NCBI GenBank assembly: GCA_018057705.1
Contig: JAGPDF010000033.1
Location: 1-45,913, forward strand
Length of the DNA stretch: 45,913 bases
Source of the DNA: Thermoanaerobaculia bacterium
GTDB lineage: Bacteria > Acidobacteriota > Thermoanaerobaculia > Multivoradales > JAGPDF01
Reading direction: 5' to 3'
The notes under the pieces were generated by a model. That model was given only the letters and a program-made list of their open reading frames with translations. It was not told where the DNA came from and made no database searches. Each line of letters starts with the position of its first letter. The first letter of the stretch is position 1. The translations under genes and the position numbers were made by a program. Below, one piece after another: positions 6,534 to 15,148 of this stretch.

Positions 6534-8303
6534 ATGCCGACCGCCCCTCGCCCGAGTCTCGTCCCCGCCGCTCTCGTCCTGCTCGTCTCGGGTGCGGCTG
6601 CCCTGCTGCCGGGGAGCGCCGGCGCGGCCATCTACTACGTCGGCACCGGGACCACATGCGATGGCGCCAACGATCGTCCGAGCCTCGGCGCCGCGCTCCT
6701 CTCGGCGGCGTTCACCACCGCCAACGACGAGATTCGCCTCACCCGGACGCTGACCTACACCAACGTCGCGCTCGATCTGGTCGACTGGCACGCCGGCGTG
6801 GCCGGAACGGTGACGATCGCCGGCGGCTATGACAACTGCGACGACACCGCCGCGAGCGGTCGCATCGCACTCAACGGGCAGAGCGGAAACTCGGTGGTGG
6901 TCGTCAGGACGTCTTCCCAGTCGTCCTCGGTCGTCACGCTGCGCGCACTCGAGCTGACCGACTCCGGCTTCCGGGGACTCGCCGTCGGCTCGGGTGCCGA
7001 GGTCAGCCTGCAGAACGTCTGGATCCACCACAACGGTGGTGGCGCCTTCGTGAGCACGGGCGGGTTCCTGACCACCGACGCCGCGACCGAGGTTACCGAC
7101 CACGCCCCCTTCTACGACTACGGCGGTGGCATCTCGTGCTCGGGGGCGGGCGCCTACCTCGGCTTCCGCGGCAAGTTGCTCAGGAACCAGGTGCTCGAGG
7201 GGGGCGGCAATCTCCACGTCGGCCCGGGCTGTCTGGTCGAGCTCTACGGCGGCGTGCTCCTCGAGGGGAACGGCGCCTTTCCCTCTGTGGACTACAGCGC
7301 CTCTTTCGGTGGCGCGATCTACGTCGACAACGGCATCGTCGTCGCGCATGGCGGGGCGAACCAGGTCATGATCCGCCAGCACCAGGTCTATGCCGACGGC
7401 AGGGGCGGAGCGATCTTCGCCCGCGGCGCCGACGCCGTCGTGTCGTTGTTCAATACCGCCATCCAGAACAACACTGCGCGAATCTCCGGCGCGGCCCTCC
7501 ATGCCGAGGACGGCGCCTCCGTCGCCATGGATCGGGTGGCTCCGTGTCCGTTCATCTTCAGCTGCAGCGACATCCGGAACAACCGGACCATAGGAAGCTG
7601 GGACGGGCATCTGGTGAGCATCGATGGCGCCCACGTCGAGCTGCGCCGCACCGTGGTCGTGGGGAACGGCTGGCAGTCGACATTCCTGGCAGCCCCCAGC
7701 AATCTCCTGCACGTCGAGAACGACGGCTATCTCGCGCTCGACGGCGTGCTGCTCTGGCGCAACTTCGCGGCCCACCTGCTGCACGCCATCAGCGGCGGGG
7801 AGATCACCGGCCAGTATCTGACCGTAGCGGAGAACACCTATTCGATCGACAGCGTGGTCTACGATTCCTGGGCGTCGATCGCCGACGGTGGGGACGTGGG
7901 TCTCTTCTCGTCGATCCTGCTCGACACCAAGGGCACGGACACTCTGGCCGGCGGAAGCACGACGTCGGACTGCCTGCTGGTCAACACGACCCAGAACTGG
8001 AATCCGGGGACCTTCTTCGTCGCGGCGCCGCTCTTCATCAGCCAGGGCACCGGCGACCTGCGCCAGGTCGCCGGCTCGCCGGGGGTCGACTTCTGCGACG
8101 AGCAGATGGTCCCCTGGCCGGGTCAGCTGGACGTCGAGCGGCGCCCGCGCGGCTACGACGAGGGCACCAACCCGAACGGCGTACCGGGTATCTCCGGCGG
8201 CAGGTTCGATGCGGGCTTTTCGGAGCACGTCCCGGCCGGCTATCTCTTCGCGGACGGCTTCGGGACCGGCGACACCACGGCCTGGTCGTCGACGGCGAAC
8301 TGA
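6534..8303 (+). CDS. Secreted right-handed beta-helix protein
   Basis: A 589-residue protein. Signal peptide at residues 1-29 (VPAALVLLVSGAAALLPGSAGA). The mature part consists of short, Gly/Asn/Asp-rich beta repeats such as 'GGGISCSGAGAYLGF', 'GGAIYVDNGIVVAHGGAN' and 'GGAIFARGADAVVSLFN', the pattern of pectate-lyase-like or polymorphic-outer-membrane-protein-type beta-helices. Cysteines are few and the helix looks extended. No clear catalytic triad of a lyase or hydrolase is visible, so an adhesive or structural surface role is as likely as an enzyme. The C-terminus 'YLFADGFGTGDTTAWSS' is a short Asp/Gly/Trp motif recalling the tail found on many secreted acidobacterial proteins ('DGFESGD...WS'), perhaps a sorting signal. 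GAGAAAA at about 6523-6529 is a usable ribosome site. Confidence 0.75.
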   Translation: MPTAPRPSLVPAALVLLVSGAAALLPGSAGAAIYYVGTGTTCDGANDRPSLGAALLSAAFTTANDEIRLTRTLTYTNVALDLVDWHAGVAGTVTIAGGYDNCDDTAASGRIALNGQSGNSVVVVRTSSQSSSVVTLRALELTDSGFRGLAVGSGAEVSLQNVWIHHNGGGAFVSTGGFLTTDAATEVTDHAPFYDYGGGISCSGAGAYLGFRGKLLRNQVLEGGGNLHVGPGCLVELYGGVLLEGNGAFPSVDYSASFGGAIYVDNGIVVAHGGANQVMIRQHQVYADGRGGAIFARGADAVVSLFNTAIQNNTARISGAALHAEDGASVAMDRVAPCPFIFSCSDIRNNRTIGSWDGHLVSIDGAHVELRRTVVVGNGWQSTFLAAPSNLLHVENDGYLALDGVLLWRNFAAHLLHAISGGEITGQYLTVAENTYSIDSVVYDSWASIADGGDVGLFSSILLDTKGTDTLAGGSTTSDCLLVNTTQNWNPGTFFVAAPLFISQGTGDLRQVAGSPGVDFCDEQMVPWPGQLDVERRPRGYDEGTNPNGVPGISGGRFDAGFSEHVPAGYLFADGFGTGDTTAWSSTAN

Positions 8304-8529
8304 GAAGCTGCACCGCAGCTGCCGAGCTCGCCTCCCGGCGATTCCGCGGGTCTGGGCTTCTCACCAGCGCTCGCCACGAGGCGCCGGCCGGCGCGAGTGC
8401 TCGAGCGCAGCCTGCGGGACGCGACGATCTGTAGCGCGTCGCCCTCATCGAGGCCGATGGCTCCCGAACCCGCTCCTCCCGGCGTGCGGGTCTGGAGATC
8501 CCCTTTCCCGCCGCCGGCAAGTCGATCGG

Positions 8530-8570
8530 TATACTGCCCGCTGAAGGGGTCCGGGGAGCCCGCTCTCCGG
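8530..8570 (+). promoter_or_regulatory. Candidate promoter and leader hairpin before the MscS gene
   Basis: Within the 378-base gap 8304-8681, TATACT (8530-8535) is a good sigma70-type -10 box, although no convincing -35 lies 17 bases upstream. About 15 bases later an 8-bp stem (8551-8558 with 8563-8570, one G:T pair) would fold in the leader. Nothing else in the gap looks like a gene; the frame of the channel gene stays open through it, but without an initiation signal. Confidence 0.35.
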
Positions 8571-8681
8571 AGGACAGATAGATGGTCGGGCCGCCATCTG
8601 AGCGCATTGCTCGGTGCCGGTCCGCCTGGACTCGATGCGGCCCGCGAGGATGCGCTTCCCGATCCGGAACGCGGAGGTGTC

Positions 8682-9947
8682 ATGGCGTCGATCGCAGGCC
8701 GGCAGCAGATTTTTCAGACTCGTCTCCGCGTTGCGCTCGCCCTGGTCGCGCTGCTGGGTTCGGGCGCCGCACAGTCGAACGCCGGCTCGCCGCCGGCGGC
8801 GCCGGTGCCCATCGTCGAGCCAGCCCCGGAACCGGTCGCCCCTGCGATCCCGGGAAACCTGGGGGGAGGCTTCGGCCTCGATCGGATCGAGAGCCTGCAA
8901 GTGCCCTTTCTGGGCAATCCCCTCTGGCAGTATCTCGCCGTCCTCGCCTGGGTCGCGCTGGCGTTTCTTCTCTCGAGACTCGTGGACCACCTCCTCCGCG
9001 GCCAGCTGCGTAGGCTCGCCCTGCAGAGCGCCACGCCGGTCGATGACATCGTCCTCGAGCTCTCACGCCGACCCTTGAGGATCGTGGTGTTCGTGTTGAT
9101 CCTGCAGGTGGGCCTGAAGGTCTTCTCCTGGCCCGACTGGGCGGTCGCCTACGTCTCGATGGCGCTCAAAGGGGTTGTCGGGCTCTCCATTGCCTACCTG
9201 GCTCTCAAGCTCGTCGACGTTGCGCTCGAGATCTGGCAACTCCGCCTCCGGACCGCCGATGACGGTGAGGTCGGCATGCAGCTCCTGCCCGTCGTGCGCA
9301 AGAGCCTCAGGTTCTTCGTTGTCATCGTCGCTGCGCTCGTCACGATGCAGAACGTGGGGATGGACGTCACCGGCCTGCTCGCGTCGCTGTCCATCGGCGG
9401 ACTTGCGCTCGGTCTGGCCGCGCAGGACACGCTCTCGAACCTCTTCGGCGCCGTAGCGCTCCACGCCGATCGGCCATTTCGGGTCGGCGACCGGGTCCAG
9501 CTCGATGCGATCGATGGAACGGTAGAGGCGATCGGCCTGCGCAGCACGCGTATCCGCAATCTCGACGGCTTCCTGGTGACCGTACCGAACCGGACGATGG
9601 CGAACGCCAGTCTCACGAACGTCAGCCACCGCCCGAGCATCAAGACCGAGATGAACATCGGCGTCACCTACGAGACATCGGCCGAGGAGGTCGAGCGCGC
9701 GATGCAGATCATCGAGGAGATCTACCGTCCGCATCCGAAGACCGCGGATCTCATCGTCAGCTTCAACAAGTTCGAGAGCTCTTCCCTGAACATCCTGGTG
9801 GTTCATTGGTGGGACTCGACGGATGTCCGGGAGTATCTCGCCCAGTTCCAGAAGCTCAATCTCGAGTTGAAGCGCGTCTTCGACCTCGAGGGCATACAGT
9901 TCGCCTTCCCGACGCAGACGGTGCACTTCAAGAGGGACCTGCGATGA
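8682..9947 (+). CDS. MscS-family mechanosensitive channel
   Basis: A 421-residue small-conductance mechanosensitive channel that opens under membrane tension and lets solutes leave the cell. ATG 8682 is preceded by GCGGAGGTG, which fixes the start. Residues 1-33 look like a signal peptide or first hydrophobic segment, followed by a Pro/Ala linker. Three to four further membrane helices precede the pore helix 'LGLAAQDTLSNLFGAVAL', the conserved TM3 with small residues lining the pore. Then come the beta domain 'RPFRVGDRVQLDAIDGTVEAIGLRSTRIRNLDG' (read as the MscS core, in parts) and 'VPNRTMAN'. The C-terminal alpha/beta cage follows. It ends 48 bases before the glycosyltransferase gene and is probably co-transcribed with the disaccharide module. 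Confidence 0.9.
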   Translation: MASIAGRQQIFQTRLRVALALVALLGSGAAQSNAGSPPAAPVPIVEPAPEPVAPAIPGNLGGGFGLDRIESLQVPFLGNPLWQYLAVLAWVALAFLLSRLVDHLLRGQLRRLALQSATPVDDIVLELSRRPLRIVVFVLILQVGLKVFSWPDWAVAYVSMALKGVVGLSIAYLALKLVDVALEIWQLRLRTADDGEVGMQLLPVVRKSLRFFVVIVAALVTMQNVGMDVTGLLASLSIGGLALGLAAQDTLSNLFGAVALHADRPFRVGDRVQLDAIDGTVEAIGLRSTRIRNLDGFLVTVPNRTMANASLTNVSHRPSIKTEMNIGVTYETSAEEVERAMQIIEEIYRPHPKTADLIVSFNKFESSSLNILVVHWWDSTDVREYLAQFQKLNLELKRVFDLEGIQFAFPTQTVHFKRDLR

Positions 9948-9995
9948 CGCAGATCCTGCTTTCACGGCCCTCGGGCAGGAGGTCGGACTCGAACG

Positions 9996-11342
9996 ATGAA
10001 TGAAGACCCGATGGACAGTCTCTCGACGTTGCCGCGAATCGCGATGGTCTCGACCCATGGCTATGTGGCGGCACACCCGCCGCTGGGGGCGGCGGACACG
10101 GGAGGCCAAGTGGTCTACGTGCTCGAGCTCTCGAAGAAGCTCGCGCAACTGGGATACGAGGTCGATATCTGGACGCGGCGATTCGAGGACCAACCCGAGA
10201 TCGACCTCGTCACGGAGCGGGTACGGGTCGTCCGTGTGCCGTGCGGCGGACGGAGCTTCATTCCCAAGGAGTACCTGCACGAGAAGCTTCCGGAATGGGG
10301 CGAGAACGCCCTGCGCTTCATCCAGAGACACGGGCTCAAGTACGAGTTCATCGACAGCCACTACTGGGACGCCGGCCTTGCCGGGCAGCATCTGAGCGAG
10401 GTGCTCGGCACGCCGCACCTGCACACGCCGCACTCCTTGGGAATCTGGAAGCGCCGGCAAATGGAGAACGACTACCCCGGCGACATCGAGAGGTTCGAGC
10501 GCCAGTACAATTTTGCTCAGCGGATCCATTTCGAGCGCCTGCTCTACGGCTCGGCGAACATGGTGATCGCCACGACGCCGCCGCAGCTCGAGCTGCTCTC
10601 CAAGGACTATGACGTCCTGCCGGAGAAGTGCCGCATGATTCCTCCCGGCTACGACGACAACCGTTTCTTTCCGGTCGGCGAGTCCTCCGCCCGCGCGCTA
10701 CGGCAAAAGCTCGGATTCGAGGGCCCGGTCGTGATGGCGATCGGGCGGCTGGCGCGCAACAAGGGCTACGACCTGCTCATCCGGGCTTTCCAATTGGTCG
10801 CGGAGCGCGATCCGGATGTCACCCTCTACCTCGCCGTGGGGGGAGAGCGATTGTCTTCGCAGGAGGAGTCGATCCGGGCCGAGCTCGCGCAACTGGTCGC
10901 CGAGCTCGGCCTGGAGACGCGCGTGCGTTTCGGCACCTTCATACCGGACGACGAGCTCGCCGACTGTTTTCGCGCGGCCGACGTCTTCGTGCTCTCCAGC
11001 CGCTACGAGCCGTTCGGCATGACGGCGATCGAGGCCATGGCGTGCGGCACCCCGACCGTGGTGACGGTTCACGGCGGGCTCTACCGCGCGCTGACTTTCG
11101 GACGCCACGCGCTCTACGCCGATCCGTTCGATCGCGAGGACCTCGGCATGATGATCCACAAGATCCTCAGCCATCCGCGCTTGCGGGAGCGCCTCGCCAG
11201 GATGGGGGCGCACAAGGCGCGGAGTCTGTTTACCTGGACAGGAATCGCGCAGCAACTGGTCGCCCTGGTGGAGCGCCGAGCCACGGAGAACTTCGCCTTG
11301 ACCGACACCGAATGGGACGAGCCCTGGAATGATGCCGATTAG
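9996..11342 (+). CDS. Sucrose-phosphate-synthase-like GT4 glycosyltransferase (or mannosylfructose-phosphate synthase)
   Basis: A 448-residue GT-B retaining glycosyltransferase. The N-terminal 'GAADTGGQVVYVLELSKKLAQ' (about 30-50) is the fructose-6-phosphate-side glycine loop shared by sucrose synthase and sucrose-phosphate synthases. 'HTPHSLGIWK' lies in the middle, and the nucleotide-sugar site 'EPFGMTAIEA' supplies the E-x7-E pair (E338 and E346). It should join a hexose from an NDP-sugar to fructose-6-phosphate. Overall it most resembles, from memory, the Agrobacterium mannosylfructose-phosphate synthase and bacterial SPS, so donor identity (UDP/ADP-glucose or GDP-mannose) is not settled. 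AGGAGGT (9977-9983) lies 12 bases before ATG 9996; a second ATG at 10011 is possible. It overlaps the next gene by 14 bases. Confidence 0.87.
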   Translation: MNEDPMDSLSTLPRIAMVSTHGYVAAHPPLGAADTGGQVVYVLELSKKLAQLGYEVDIWTRRFEDQPEIDLVTERVRVVRVPCGGRSFIPKEYLHEKLPEWGENALRFIQRHGLKYEFIDSHYWDAGLAGQHLSEVLGTPHLHTPHSLGIWKRRQMENDYPGDIERFERQYNFAQRIHFERLLYGSANMVIATTPPQLELLSKDYDVLPEKCRMIPPGYDDNRFFPVGESSARALRQKLGFEGPVVMAIGRLARNKGYDLLIRAFQLVAERDPDVTLYLAVGGERLSSQEESIRAELAQLVAELGLETRVRFGTFIPDDELADCFRAADVFVLSSRYEPFGMTAIEAMACGTPTVVTVHGGLYRALTFGRHALYADPFDREDLGMMIHKILSHPRLRERLARMGAHKARSLFTWTGIAQQLVALVERRATENFALTDTEWDEPWNDAD

Positions 11343-13413
11343 GCTCTTCGCCGCCGATCTGGACGGAACCCTGGTGGGCAACCCGGAAGCCGCGCGCCGG
11401 TTCAAGTCCGCCTGGAGCGAGCCTCGCGAGGGGGGACGCCCGCTGCTCTGCTACAACTCGGGCCGGCTCGTGGACGACATACTCAAGTTGCTCGAGTCGG
11501 AGCCCCTTCCAGTGCCGGACTACATCGTCGGCGGCGTCGGCACGCAGCTCTACGATGTCGCGCGCGCCCAGGCCGTCGTTGAGTTCGACGAGCAGTATCG
11601 ACAGGGCTGGGACCTCGAGCGCATCGAGCAGATTCTCGCCGCCTTCCCCGGAGTCACACGGCAGCCGCCCGAATTTCTCCATCCCTACAAGTCGAGCTGG
11701 TACCTGGATCAGGCCTCTGCCGAGGCTTTGGACTCCCTCCGCGCAAGGCTGGCGGCCTCGGGCCTCAAGGTCTCGCTCGTCTATTCGAGCTCGCGCGACC
11801 TCGACATCCTGCCTGCCGAGACCAGCAAAGGCCACGCACTCGCGTGGCTCTGTCGGCGGTTGGGTGTTCCTGCGACCGAGGTTCTGGTGGCCGGCGACAC
11901 CGGCAACGACAGCAGCATGTTCCTGCTCGCCGGAGTCCGTGGGATCGTCGTCGAGAACGCCCAGCCGGAGCTCCACGAGGCTGTCGTGCACCTGCCCACC
12001 TACGGCGCGCAACGTACCTTCGCCGATGGAGTTCTCGAGGGTCTCGCACACTTCGGAGTGATAGGTGCGGTCCCCGCGTTTGGCGGCTCGGCAGCTCCGG
12101 CCGGGGATCTGGATCCGACGCTGCGCCGGCTCTTCAGCGCGGAGGCATTGAGCTCGCTGCGCGGCGACGAGCGCGAGCTCATCGCCGAAGGCTATCGCCA
12201 CGCGCTCCTCGCTCTGCGAAAGTGCATCACGCCGATCGGCTTCTCCGCCTGCTCTCCCGCCGACAACGAGGTGACCGGAACGGACAACAACTACCGCGCG
12301 GTCTGGGCGCGCGACGGTGCGATCGCCATCGTCGGAACTCTCGATCTCGAGGACATGGACATCCGCGCCGCCCAGCTGGCGACCTTTCGAACGCTGCTCG
12401 GCAATCTCGCGGAGAACGGCCAGGTGCCGGCGAACGTCAACCTCGACAGCGGCGTGGCGGATTACAGCGGCGTGGGTGGAATCTGCGCCATCGACGGCGC
12501 TCTCTGGCTGGTGCTCGCCTTCTACCAGTATGTGCGCAAGCGCGAAGCCTGGGATTGTCTCGCCGAGTACGCGCCGGCGCTCGAGCGGGTGATGAACTGG
12601 CTTCTCGGGCTCGACAGCAACAACGACGGCCTGCTGGAGATTCCGGAAGCCGGCGACTGGACCGATCTGTTCGGGCGCAGCTATCACATCCTCTACGACG
12701 AGGTGCTCTGGTACCGCGCTGCGGTCTCCTATGGCCGACTCCTCGAACATCAGGGGAGGCTCGAGGAGGCCGCCGCCTGGCTGCGCCGCGCGCAGAGCAT
12801 TCGCGCCAAGATTCTCGCGGCCTTCTGGCCGACGACGAAGCCACGCGACCCCTCCGCGCGAGTCAGTTTCGCCGATCAGCAGTTCGCGGTGGGGGATTCG
12901 AGCTATCTGCTCGCCGAGATCACGCCGTTCGCCTTCAACTGGCGCTGCGACGTGCTGGGGAACATCCAGGCCTTCCTGGGCAATGTGCTCGACGTCGACC
13001 GGGCGCGCACGGCGTTCCGGTTCATGTGGGGAGTGGGCGTCAACGAGCCCTTGCCGGTCGTCAACCTCTACCCGCCGGTCCAGGCCGGCGATCCGGACTG
13101 GCGCGCCTATTACACGGTGAATCTGCTCAATCTGCCGGGCCACTACCACAACGGCGGCATCTGGCCGTTCATCGGCGGCATGTGGGTACGCTTCATTCAT
13201 CGCCTCGGTCTGCGCGATGTCGCCTGTCGCGAGCTCTTCAAGCTCGCGCAGGCGAATCGCCTCGGCAGGAGCCATGATTGGGAATTCAACGAGTGGCTTC
13301 ACAGTCGAACGGGTCGCCCGATGGGCAAGGCGTTCCAGGCCTGGTCCGCCACTTCGTATATTCACGCCTGTCACGAGCTGCAGATGAGTCCGGAGAGCCT
13401 CGCCGATGAGTGA
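11329..13413 (+). CDS. Fusion: SPP-like HAD phosphatase + GH100 invertase-like domain
   Basis: A 694-residue, two-domain protein. Residues 1-245 are a HAD-IIB phosphatase of the sucrose-6F-phosphate phosphatase type: motif I DLDGT (D10, D12), motif II 'YNSGR' (S44), a Lys in 'ETSKGHALAWL', and motif IV 'GDTGNDSSMF' near residue 190. Residues about 265-690 form an (alpha/alpha)6 glycosidase resembling alkaline/neutral invertases of GH100: 'YRAVWARDGAI' (candidate catalytic Asp), 'PEAGDWTDLFGR', 'NLPGHYHNGGIWPFIGG' and 'RTGRPMGKAFQAWSATSYI'. It may instead be annotated as amylo-alpha-1,6-glucosidase-like. It would remove the phosphate from the synthase product, and the second domain could split the disaccharide. 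ATG 11329 or 11332 is the start; it overlaps both neighbours. Confidence 0.85.
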   Translation: MMPIRLFAADLDGTLVGNPEAARRFKSAWSEPREGGRPLLCYNSGRLVDDILKLLESEPLPVPDYIVGGVGTQLYDVARAQAVVEFDEQYRQGWDLERIEQILAAFPGVTRQPPEFLHPYKSSWYLDQASAEALDSLRARLAASGLKVSLVYSSSRDLDILPAETSKGHALAWLCRRLGVPATEVLVAGDTGNDSSMFLLAGVRGIVVENAQPELHEAVVHLPTYGAQRTFADGVLEGLAHFGVIGAVPAFGGSAAPAGDLDPTLRRLFSAEALSSLRGDERELIAEGYRHALLALRKCITPIGFSACSPADNEVTGTDNNYRAVWARDGAIAIVGTLDLEDMDIRAAQLATFRTLLGNLAENGQVPANVNLDSGVADYSGVGGICAIDGALWLVLAFYQYVRKREAWDCLAEYAPALERVMNWLLGLDSNNDGLLEIPEAGDWTDLFGRSYHILYDEVLWYRAAVSYGRLLEHQGRLEEAAAWLRRAQSIRAKILAAFWPTTKPRDPSARVSFADQQFAVGDSSYLLAEITPFAFNWRCDVLGNIQAFLGNVLDVDRARTAFRFMWGVGVNEPLPVVNLYPPVQAGDPDWRAYYTVNLLNLPGHYHNGGIWPFIGGMWVRFIHRLGLRDVACRELFKLAQANRLGRSHDWEFNEWLHSRTGRPMGKAFQAWSATSYIHACHELQMSPESLADE

Positions 13414-14302
13414 GTGCGGGCAGGCGTCCGTCCTGTGTTTCGGCGAGATCCTCTGGGACTCCCTGCCGCACGGTCTCTTTCCCGGAGGGGCGCCGCTGAA
13501 CGTCGCCTACCATCTGCGCAAGTTCGGCCTGCGACCGGTCCTGGTGACGGCGGTGGGACGTGATCGACTGGGCGAGGAGATGCTGCGGCGTCTCGAGGCG
13601 TGGAACATCGACGCCACCGGGGTGGCGCTCGACCCGGACTGGCCTACGGGCCTGAGCCGGGTGACGCTCAACGGCGGCAGCCCCGGCTTCGAGATCGCTC
13701 GCGACGCCGCCTGGGATCGGATCCAGCTTTCACCTGAGGTTCGTGAGGTCGCGAGCGGCTGCGCTGCGGTGGTCTTCGGCTCGCTCGCGCAGCGAACGGA
13801 GCACAACCGCCTGCAGCTTGCAGCGCTGCTCGCTCTGTGCCCGACGGCGCTCCGGGTCTTCGACGTCAACCTGCGCCCGCCTTTCGAAGACGCCCAGATC
13901 GTCTGGAACCTGGCCCGGCGGGCCGACCTCGTCAAGCTGAGCGATCAGGAGCTCGCGTCGCTCCTCGGAGAGTCCCTCACCCCAGCCGATTTCGCAGCAG
14001 CTACTCGCCGTTTCGCTCTCCGAGCCGATGTCAGGCAGGTTTGCCTCACCGCAGGGGCGCTCGGCGCGGGCCTGTACCTCGACGGGCGGTGGATCTGGCG
14101 ATCGAGCCGGCCCGCGCCGGTCCGCGACAGCGTCGGGGCCGGGGACGCCTTTCTCGCCGCCTTTCTCTTCGGTCGGCTGCGCGAAGCCGAGCCGCCCGAG
14201 AGGACGCTGCGGCGCGCCTGCCGGCTCGCCCGATTCATCGTCACGCAGGACGGCGCGACGCCGGCCTACCGGCTCGACAGCGAGGGCAACGTCGTCTCTT
14301 GA
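13406..14302 (+). CDS. PfkB-family sugar kinase, probable fructokinase
   Basis: A 298-residue ribokinase-fold kinase. The N-terminus 'CFGEILWDSLPHGLFPGGAPLNVAYHLRKFG' (read in two parts) is the fructokinase-type opening with the GG substrate loop. 'DVNLRPPF' matches the central D-x-N-x-R motif, and 'DSVGAGDAFLAAFL' is the anion-hole and catalytic-base motif (D247). ATP-dependent phosphorylation of fructose to fructose-6-phosphate fits the neighbours: fructose released by the GH100-like domain would be returned to the synthase's acceptor pool. It overlaps the fusion gene by eight bases and ends 12 bases from the convergent DUF3014 gene. The preference for fructose is inferred from context and N-terminal similarity. 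Confidence 0.87.
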   Translation: MSECGQASVLCFGEILWDSLPHGLFPGGAPLNVAYHLRKFGLRPVLVTAVGRDRLGEEMLRRLEAWNIDATGVALDPDWPTGLSRVTLNGGSPGFEIARDAAWDRIQLSPEVREVASGCAAVVFGSLAQRTEHNRLQLAALLALCPTALRVFDVNLRPPFEDAQIVWNLARRADLVKLSDQELASLLGESLTPADFAAATRRFALRADVRQVCLTAGALGAGLYLDGRWIWRSSRPAPVRDSVGAGDAFLAAFLFGRLREAEPPERTLRRACRLARFIVTQDGATPAYRLDSEGNVVS

Positions 14303-14314
14303 GCGGAGGGGGAC

Positions 14315-15148
14315 TCATCCCTCATCGAACGCTCGCGAAAGCTCCCTGAGCTTCTCGCGGACGCGGGCGCCATTGCGCGCTCCGAGTCGCAGCAACTGCT
14401 TCTGGGGTGCGCTCAACGCCTCGAGTGCGGGATCGGCGAAGCGGTAGATGCCGTCCTCTCCGAGAATCACCTCCAGGTCCCCGGAGGGGGATGGCGTCGC
14501 CGACAGATGCTCGATGGCGCTCTCCAGAGCAGCCTCGAACCCGGTGCCGGGGAGAGCGTTCTCGTCCATGGCCCGCGAGAGCAGCGGGGCGACTCTCGCG
14601 ACGAGGCGGGCAATCTGCTGGGTGTCGAGGCCGACGAAAAGGTCGATGACGCGGTCGTAGCGGCGGTAGCTCTCCGGCGCGATGATCCAGCCGTCGCCGC
14701 GGGCGCTCGCCGCGAAACGCCCTTCGACCGGCAGGAAGGTCAGGAACCGCCGCGGGGAGCGCTGCTCCGAGACCGCCAGGATCGCCCGCACGCCCTGCTG
14801 GACGAGCTCCTCGGCGGAGGCGAGCCACTGGTCGAGCGCCGGCGAGCCGAAGAGCCCCGCGATCAGCGAGCGCACGAAGTCGTCGCTCTGCCCGAGCTCG
14901 GGAAGCCCGGGATCGGGCGAGGGGCCTTCGGGCAAGGGCGCAGGGACGAGCGGGGCGGGAGCGGCACCCGCCGTCGCCGGGGCCACCGCCGGAGGGCCTC
15001 CCGGCCGACTCGAACGCAGAAACAGCCAGAGGCCGAGAGCGACCAGGATCGCGAGGACACCCATCGCCATCCAGCCCGTCGGCCGCCGCTTTGCAACCAG
15101 CCGGGTCGGGGGGACCTCCTGCATGGGGTCGAACTGCAGCTCTGCCAT
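14315..15148 (-). CDS. DUF3014 domain membrane-anchored protein
   Basis: A 277-residue protein with one membrane helix at about residues 27-43 (MAMGVLAILVALGLWLF) after a basic cytoplasmic start, then an Ala/Pro linker. The periplasmic part matches DUF3014: 'LPELGQSDDFVRSLI', 'RRFLTFLPVEGRFAA' and 'SYRRYDRVIDLFVGLD' are the conserved blocks. It ends with a short helical tail. The function is unknown; the family occurs mainly in proteobacteria and acidobacteria. ATG 15148 is preceded on the minus strand by AAGGAGAGGAG, a strong ribosome site, which excludes the longer frames upstream. It is a single-gene unit convergent with the sugar kinase. Confidence 0.8.
   Translation of the reverse strand: MAELQFDPMQEVPPTRLVAKRRPTGWMAMGVLAILVALGLWLFLRSSRPGGPPAVAPATAGAAPAPLVPAPLPEGPSPDPGLPELGQSDDFVRSLIAGLFGSPALDQWLASAEELVQQGVRAILAVSEQRSPRRFLTFLPVEGRFAASARGDGWIIAPESYRRYDRVIDLFVGLDTQQIARLVARVAPLLSRAMDENALPGTGFEAALESAIEHLSATPSPSGDLEVILGEDGIYRFADPALEALSAPQKQLLRLGARNGARVREKLRELSRAFDEG

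Noticed and set aside
4749-8228. A 1159-codon open frame on the minus strand, antisense to the DUF5916 and beta-helix genes.
   Set aside because: Long antisense frames are common in DNA this GC-rich. The translation has no family motif and low-complexity E/V/A/R-rich composition, and the plus-strand genes have signal peptides and recognised domains.
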